A DNA stretch of 20,576 nt from Planctomycetes bacterium UBA4800 (GTDB taxonomy: Bacteria > Planctomycetota > UBA8108 > UBA8890 > UBA8898), in the NCBI GenBank assembly GCA_002402755.1, contig DHGK01000272.1:1-20576 (forward strand). The letters run 5' to 3'. Made by a program: the position numbers and the translations under genes. The notes beneath the pieces were generated by a model. It did no database searches, was not told the origin of the DNA, and saw only the letters and a program-made list of their open reading frames with translations. Shown piece after piece: positions 15,967 to 20,576 of the stretch; positions within the stretch are counted from its first letter, which is position 1, and each line of letters starts with the position of its first letter.

Positions 15967-16875
15967 ATGGACCCCGCACTGCTCCTCGACCCCGCGCTGC
16001 TCTGGAAGTTCTGCCTGGCGGGCCTCGCCGTGGGGAGCATCTACGCGATCGTCGCCATCGGCTTCAACATCATCTACAACACGACCGGCATCATCAACTT
16101 CGCGCAGGGCGAGTTCGTCGTCCTGGGGGCCATGACGGCCATCAGCCTCGCCGGGCACATGCCGCTCGCGGCCGCCGTCGCGCTGGCGGTGCTCGCGACG
16201 ATGCTCGCCGGCGCGCTCATCGAGATCGTGTTCATCCGCTGGCTCAAGGACGCGAGCGTGCTCCGGCTGGTCATCATCACGATCGGCGTCTCGATCCTGA
16301 TGCGGGAAGGCATGCTGCACGCGTGGGACGAGAAGATGCACGCGCTGCCGCACTTCAGCGGCACGGAGACGTCCAGCATCGCGATTCTGGGCGCGAGCTG
16401 CCCGCCCCAGTACCTGTGGGTCTTCGGCACGCTCGCGGTCATCGTCGCGGGGCTGTCGCTCTTCTTCAAGCTTACCGTGACCGGCCGGGCCATGCGGGCC
16501 TGCGCGGCCAACCGCACCGCGGCGCGGCTGTGCGGCATCAACGCCAAGGCCATGGTCACGCTGTCCTTCATGCTGAGCGCGGGGATCGGCGCGCTGGCCG
16601 GGTGCGTGACGTCGCCCATCACGCAGACGCAGTACGACATGGGCGCGCCGCTCGCGATCAAGGGGTTCACGGTCGCGATCGTGGGCGGCCTGGGCAACAG
16701 CGTCGCGGCGGTCGGCGCGGGGCTCCTCGTGGGGGTCCTGGAGAGCCTGAGCGTCATGATCGGTTGCAGCACGTACCAGGACGGCGTGGCGGTGGCGATC
16801 CTCATGGCGATCCTTGTTTGCAAACCGAGCGGGCTCTTCGGGAGCGCGGAAGCCGCCGCGCTCAAGGAGTTCTGA
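15967..16875 (+). CDS. livH: Branched-chain-type amino-acid ABC transporter permease LivH
   Basis: 302 residues from ATG 15967. An in-frame TTG at 15931 would add 12 Arg-rich residues but lies within the intergenic hairpin. No clear ribosome site precedes the ATG. About eight hydrophobic segments are seen, with family-typical GSIYAIVAIGFNIIYNTTG, NFAQGEFVVLGA (about 38-60) and GFTVAIVGGLGNSVAAVGAG (about 235-254) as the coupling region. It forms the inner-membrane channel with LivM. The stop shares one base with the livM start (TGATG), so translation is coupled. Confidence 0.92.
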   Translation: MDPALLLDPALLWKFCLAGLAVGSIYAIVAIGFNIIYNTTGIINFAQGEFVVLGAMTAISLAGHMPLAAAVALAVLATMLAGALIEIVFIRWLKDASVLRLVIITIGVSILMREGMLHAWDEKMHALPHFSGTETSSIAILGASCPPQYLWVFGTLAVIVAGLSLFFKLTVTGRAMRACAANRTAARLCGINAKAMVTLSFMLSAGIGALAGCVTSPITQTQYDMGAPLAIKGFTVAIVGGLGNSVAAVGAGLLVGVLESLSVMIGCSTYQDGVAVAILMAILVCKPSGLFGSAEAAALKEF

Positions 16876-17954
16876 TGGGGCCGCGGCGCTACATTCCCGT
16901 GCTGGCGCTGGCGGCGCTCGTCGCGGCCGTCGAGCGCGCCGTCGCCCTGGGCGGCGCGGGGTACTACCTGACGCAGCTCATCATGGCGGCGTACTACTGC
17001 CTGGTGGCCGCGGGGCTGTGCCTGCTCATGGGGCACGCGGGCCAGATCTCGCTCGGGCACGCGGGGTTCTTCGCGCTCGGCGGCTACACGTCGGCGGCGC
17101 TCACGACCCACAACCTGCTCGCGCACGCCGCCGAGCCGTGGGCGCGGTTCCTGGCGTCGTGCGGACTCCTCGCGGAATGGCAGAACGTCTACGGCGTCAA
17201 AGTCCTCTCGGTCGCGCCGTGGGCCGCCTTTGCCGCGGCCGTGGCGCTGGCCGCGGCCGTGGCCTTCGCGATCGGCGTGCCCATCATCCGGCTGCGCGGC
17301 CACTACCTGGCGATGGCGACGCTCGGGTTCGGCGTGATCATCTACCGGATCGCCGCGGGCACCGACGCGCTGGGAAGATCCGATGGCATCGCCGAGGTGC
17401 CGCCGTTCGCGCTCGGGGCCGGCCTCGCGGTGGGCGGCGCCGCGGCGCTGCGCGTGTTCAACTACTACGTCGCGTGGGGGCTCGTCGTCCTCGGCGCCCT
17501 GGTGATCGTCAACCTGACCGGGTCGCGCGTCGGGCGGGCGCTCGCGTCGATTCACGGCAACGAGGCGGCGGCCAACGCCCTGGGGGTGGACACGGCGCGC
17601 TGCAAGGTCCAGGCGTTCGTGGCGAGCGCGGTGTTCGCGGCCGTGGCCGGCTCCTTCCTGACGCACTACAACGGCAGCATCGGGCCGTCGGAGGCGTCGG
17701 TGATGAAGTCGGTCAGGTACGTGGCGATCGTCGCGGCGGGGGGCATGGCGAACCTCTGGGGCGTGCTTCTCACGGGGGCGGCGCTCAACTTCCTGTCGCT
17801 GCGCGGGGTGTTCGACACCTACGATGACGCCGTCTTCGGGGCCATCCTGATCGCGGTGATGCTGTTCGCGCCGCGGGGGCTTCTCGGCATGCCGCAGCTC
17901 AGGGCGCTGCGCGGATTCGTCGGGCGGAGGCTGCATGCCGGGCGCGCTGCTTGA
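16875..17954 (+). CDS. livM: Branched-chain-type amino-acid ABC transporter permease LivM
   Basis: 359 residues; AAGGAG (16864-16869) is five bases before the ATG, inside livH. Typical LivM signature GHAGQISLGHAGFFALGGYTS lies at about 53-73, and the coupling region SVMKSVRYVAIVAAGGMANLWG at about 275-296. Ten or so hydrophobic segments are visible. A polar insert (about 83-115, HAAEPWARFLASCGLLAEWQ) lies between early helices. It pairs with LivH in the membrane. The last 20 bases overlap livG. Confidence 0.93.
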   Translation: MGPRRYIPVLALAALVAAVERAVALGGAGYYLTQLIMAAYYCLVAAGLCLLMGHAGQISLGHAGFFALGGYTSAALTTHNLLAHAAEPWARFLASCGLLAEWQNVYGVKVLSVAPWAAFAAAVALAAAVAFAIGVPIIRLRGHYLAMATLGFGVIIYRIAAGTDALGRSDGIAEVPPFALGAGLAVGGAAALRVFNYYVAWGLVVLGALVIVNLTGSRVGRALASIHGNEAAANALGVDTARCKVQAFVASAVFAAVAGSFLTHYNGSIGPSEASVMKSVRYVAIVAAGGMANLWGVLLTGAALNFLSLRGVFDTYDDAVFGAILIAVMLFAPRGLLGMPQLRALRGFVGRRLHAGRAA

Positions 17955-18705
17955 GACCCATGCGCTGAGCCGCCGCTTCGGCGGGCTGCAGGCCGTGCAG
18001 GATGCGAGCATCGCGGTCGCCGCAGACTCGATCACCGCTCTCATCGGGCCGAACGGCGCGGGGAAGAGCACGCTCTTCAACCTCATCGCGGGAAGCCTGG
18101 CGCCGGACTCCGGTCGCGTCGTCTTCGGCGGCCGCGACATCACGGGCGCCGCGCCCCACGCGGTCGCGGCGCTGGGCATTGGCCGGACGTTCCAGACGAC
18201 GCGGCTCTTCGCGCACATGACGGTGCTTGAGAACGTCATGGTGGGGCGGCACGTCCGTTCGAAGGCCGGGTGCATCGCGGGCATGCTGAACCTGCCCTCG
18301 ACGTGGCGCGAGGAGCGGCGGATACGGGAGCATGCCGCGGCGACGCTGGCCGACCTCGAGCTCGGCGGGCACATGCACGCGGTCGCCGGGACGCTCCCCT
18401 TCGGCGTGCAGCGCCTGGTCGAATTCGCCCGGGCGCTCGCGGCCGAGCCGCGGCTGCTGCTCCTGGACGAGCCCGCGGCCGGGCTCAATCTGCACGAGAC
18501 CGCGGCGCTCGGACGGCTGATCGAGCGCATCAGGTCGCAGGGCATCACGGTGCTCGTCGTCGAGCACGACATGTCGCTCGTCATGGACATCTCCGAACGG
18601 GTCATCGTGCTTGACCAGGGGCGGGTGCTGACGGCGGGCACGCCGCTCGAGGTCCAGAAGAACCCCGACGTCGTCCGCATCTACCTCGGTGACGACCATG
18701 CTTAG
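17935..18705 (+). CDS. livG: Branched-chain-type amino-acid ABC transporter ATPase LivG
   Basis: 256 residues; ATG 17935 has GGAGG (17926-17930) four bases upstream and overlaps livM. Walker A is GPNGAGKST (about 38-46), Q-loop GRTFQTTRLF, signature LPFGVQRLVEFARAL, Walker B LLLLDEP, switch His in VVEHDMSLVM. The signature reads LPFGVQ, close to the LPYGQQ form usual in LivG. It energises the LivHM permease together with LivF in the cytoplasm. Overlaps on both sides indicate coordinated translation. Confidence 0.94.
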   Translation: MPGALLETHALSRRFGGLQAVQDASIAVAADSITALIGPNGAGKSTLFNLIAGSLAPDSGRVVFGGRDITGAAPHAVAALGIGRTFQTTRLFAHMTVLENVMVGRHVRSKAGCIAGMLNLPSTWREERRIREHAAATLADLELGGHMHAVAGTLPFGVQRLVEFARALAAEPRLLLLDEPAAGLNLHETAALGRLIERIRSQGITVLVVEHDMSLVMDISERVIVLDQGRVLTAGTPLEVQKNPDVVRIYLGDDHA

Positions 18706-19432
18706 GGTGCTGAACCTGGAGGCCGGCTACGGCAACCTGCGCGTGCTCAAGGGCGTGTCCATGCACGTCTCGCCGGGGGAGATCGTCGCGCTCATCGGCG
18801 CCAACGGCGCCGGCAAGACGACGCTGCTCGGGGCGATCGCGGGAGTCGTGCGCGCGACGGACGGCGAGATCGCCTTCGACGGCCGGACGATCCGGAACGC
18901 GCCGGCCGAGAAGATCGTGAGCCTGGGGTGCGCGCTCGTTCCCGAGGGGCGGCAGATCTTCGCGCCCCTGAGCGTGCAGGAGAACCTGATGCTCGGGGCG
19001 TACGCGCGGCGCGGGCGCGAGGGACGCGCGGCGGCGCACGCGCGCCTGGAGGAGGTCCGCGGCCTGTTCGGCGTGCTCGGGGAACGGCAGCGCCAGCTCG
19101 CGGGGACGCTGTCCGGCGGCGAGCAGCAGATGCTGGCGATCGGGCGGGCGCTGATGTCGGCGCCGCGGTGCATCATGATGGACGAGCCCTCGATGGGCAT
19201 CGCCCCGAAGGTCGTCAAGGAGATCTTCGGGGCCGTCGTCCGCCTGCGGGGGAAGGGGCTGACGGTGCTCCTGGTGGAGCAGAACGCGAAGGCCGCGCTC
19301 GCCATCGCGGACCGGGGGTACGTGCTGGAGGCGGGGCGGATCGTCATCGAGGGCAGCGCGCGGGATCTGCTCGACAACCGCGATGTGCAGCGCGCGTATC
19401 TGGGCAAGGAGTACCGGCGGATCGACGAGTGA
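18698..19432 (+). CDS. livF: Branched-chain-type amino-acid ABC transporter ATPase LivF
   Basis: 244 residues. Two starts are possible: ATG 18698 (GGTGA at 18688-18692 as a weak ribosome site) and an in-frame GTG at 18689, which would add three residues. The ATG is preferred, and it overlaps livG by eight bases. Walker A is GANGAGKTT, signature LSGGEQQMLAIGRAL, Walker B CIMMDEPSMGIAP, His-loop replaced as usual for LivF by VEQN. The C-terminus ends LGKEYRRIDE. It partners LivG. The next gene starts 29 bases later. Confidence 0.93.
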   Translation: MLRVLNLEAGYGNLRVLKGVSMHVSPGEIVALIGANGAGKTTLLGAIAGVVRATDGEIAFDGRTIRNAPAEKIVSLGCALVPEGRQIFAPLSVQENLMLGAYARRGREGRAAAHARLEEVRGLFGVLGERQRQLAGTLSGGEQQMLAIGRALMSAPRCIMMDEPSMGIAPKVVKEIFGAVVRLRGKGLTVLLVEQNAKAALAIADRGYVLEAGRIVIEGSARDLLDNRDVQRAYLGKEYRRIDE

Positions 19433-19461
19433 CGCCGCGGGGCGGCGCAGGGAGGCAGGCC

Positions 19462-20576
19462 ATGTACGACGCGAAGTGCGAGGCGATGGGCAGGGAGGAC
19501 CTGGCGCAGCTCCAGATCGAGCGGCTCCAGTTGACGCTCAATCGCGTCTACCGCAACGTGGCGTTCTACCGCCACACCTTCGATGCGGCGGGCGTGGCGT
19601 TCGAGAAGATACGCGCGATCGAAGATTTCAAGGACATCCCCTTCACGACGCGCGAGGACCTCGCGCGGAGCTATCCGTACGACATGTTCGCGGTGCCGCT
19701 GAAGGACGTCGTGCGCATTCACTCCGCGCGCGGCGCGTCCCGGCGGATGCTGGTTGTCGGCTACACGAAGAACGACCTGCGGCACTGGACCGACTGCGCC
19801 GCGCGCGTCCTCACGGCGGCCGGCGTCAGCGACCAGGACGTCGTGCAGATCGCGTTCCACTACGATCTCTTCTCGGGCGGGTTCGGGTTTCACCAGGGCG
19901 CCGAGCGGCTGGGCGCGTCCGTGATCCCCGCCTCGGGCGCCATGAGCCTCGAGAAGCAGGTCACGATCATGCGGGACTACAAGACGACGGTCCTGGTCGG
20001 GACGCCGAGCCTGGCCTACAACCTGGGGGCGATGCTGGACGCCTTCGGGGTGCAGCCCCAGGCGCTGCACCTGCGCGTCGGGCTCTTCGGCGCCGAGCCG
20101 TGGTCGGAAGAAATGCGCGCGCGCATCGAGGAGCGGCTGCATCTCACGGCGATCGACAGCTACGGCCTCGCCGCCGTGATGGGACCCGGCGTCGCCGGGG
20201 AGTGCGCGTGCAAGGACGGCCTGCACGTCAACGAGGACCACTTCATCGTGGAGGTGGTCGACCCGCGGACGCTCAGGCCGCTGCCGCCGGGGGAGGAGGG
20301 CGAGCTGGTCTTCACCACGATCACCAGGGAGGCCTTCCCCGTGATCCGCTTCCGGACGGGGGACCTGAGCGCGCTCGTCCCGGGGACCTGCGCCTGCGGG
20401 CGCACGTTCGCCAGGATCCGCCGCATCGGGGGGCGCATCGACGGCCGCATCTTCTTCGGCGGCCGGAACGTGTTCCTGTCGCAGCTCGATCGCATCATGC
20501 GGGAGGTCCTCGGCACGCCGCCGCACTTCCAGGTCGTCGTCGACCGGAAGGACGGCGTGGACGGCATGGAGATCCG
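19462..20576 (+). CDS. PaaK-like ligase paralog with degenerate catalytic motifs (3' end beyond window)
   Basis: Starts at ATG 19462 with GGAGG (19451-19455) six bases upstream. The frame is open for 371 codons to the window edge. Full-length similarity to the intact PaaK (11480-12781) is obvious: VVGYTKNDL, GLFGAEPWSEEMR, GPGVAGEC, RFRTGDLS, CACGRTF and NVFLSQLDR. The adenylation motifs are altered. The P-loop aligned with SSGTSGTPT reads ARGASRRML (89-97), YGLSE becomes YGLAA (234-238), and GRTDDMIIVRG becomes GRIDGRIFFGG. Only the GD of the hinge motif looks normal. Adenylation is therefore doubtful, though the frame, ribosome site and Cys motifs are intact, so it is not a decayed gene. 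It is last in the ACT-liv operon as seen. It might be a regulatory or scaffolding partner of the active ligase or of a following enzyme. Confidence 0.88.
   Translation, partial: MYDAKCEAMGREDLAQLQIERLQLTLNRVYRNVAFYRHTFDAAGVAFEKIRAIEDFKDIPFTTREDLARSYPYDMFAVPLKDVVRIHSARGASRRMLVVGYTKNDLRHWTDCAARVLTAAGVSDQDVVQIAFHYDLFSGGFGFHQGAERLGASVIPASGAMSLEKQVTIMRDYKTTVLVGTPSLAYNLGAMLDAFGVQPQALHLRVGLFGAEPWSEEMRARIEERLHLTAIDSYGLAAVMGPGVAGECACKDGLHVNEDHFIVEVVDPRTLRPLPPGEEGELVFTTITREAFPVIRFRTGDLSALVPGTCACGRTFARIRRIGGRIDGRIFFGGRNVFLSQLDRIMREVLGTPPHFQVVVDRKDGVDGMEI

Noticed and set aside
16074..18680. 868-codon open frame on the minus strand, antisense to livH, livM and livG
   Set aside because: The plus-strand proteins carry clear Walker and permease motifs; the antisense product is low-complexity Arg/Ser/His/Asp-rich sequence.

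Overview
This is a GC-rich window (roughly 70% by eye) packed with bacterial protein genes. The antisense frames are open almost everywhere, which is a side effect of base composition. The gene set is an ECF sigma factor beside a Ser/Thr kinase with an N-terminal Cys4 knuckle, Tat-exported enzymes, a VCBS/FG-GAP lipoprotein and a PEP-CTERM protein. This suggests an environmental bacterium of the Planctomycetota/PVC type or a similar phylum such as Hydrogenedentota. There is no rRNA or other marker gene, so the placement is inference. I saw no tRNA, rRNA, CRISPR array, insertion sequence or phage gene.

Layout. (1) 96-6081, plus strand: a Tat-exported enolase-superfamily enzyme with a complete mandelate-racemase-type site, an ECF sigma factor overlapping it by 4 bases, a membrane Ser/Thr kinase, a secreted EF-hand/O-methyltransferase fusion and an amino-acid permease. 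A candidate ECF-type promoter lies between sigma gene and kinase gene. (2) 6233-7058: a self-contained PEP-CTERM gene with its own extended -10 promoter and a perfect 15-bp terminator hairpin. (3) 7104-8523: citrate synthase with its own promoter, convergent with a minus-strand MFS transporter (8539-9771). (4) 9901-10860, minus: a Tat-exported aldo/keto-reductase-fold protein lacking the expected catalytic residues, divergent from a 95-residue unknown gene (11031-11318). (5) 11480-12781: an intact phenylacetate-CoA ligase (PaaK) behind a structured leader. (6) 12828-14015, minus: a seven-repeat FG-GAP lipoprotein. (7) 14192 to the window end: a tandem ACT protein, a full branched-chain-type amino-acid ABC transporter (livK, livH, livM, livG, livF), then a second PaaK-family gene running off the edge.

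How the genes fit together. The order PaaK, ACT, LivKHMGF, PaaK points to uptake and CoA-linked catabolism of hydrophobic or aromatic amino acids. In other anaerobes such genes accompany indolepyruvate oxidoreductase (IorAB), which could lie beyond the right edge. The most striking observation is that the second PaaK copy has lost the nucleotide-binding P-loop and the YGxxE glutamate and has changed in the GRxDD loop, yet keeps an undamaged frame, its ribosome site and conserved Cys motifs. It looks like a retained pseudo-ligase. Also notable are the secreted SAM-methyltransferase with EF-hands, the sigma/kinase pair with an apparent own promoter, and a 16-bp hairpin between livK and livH.
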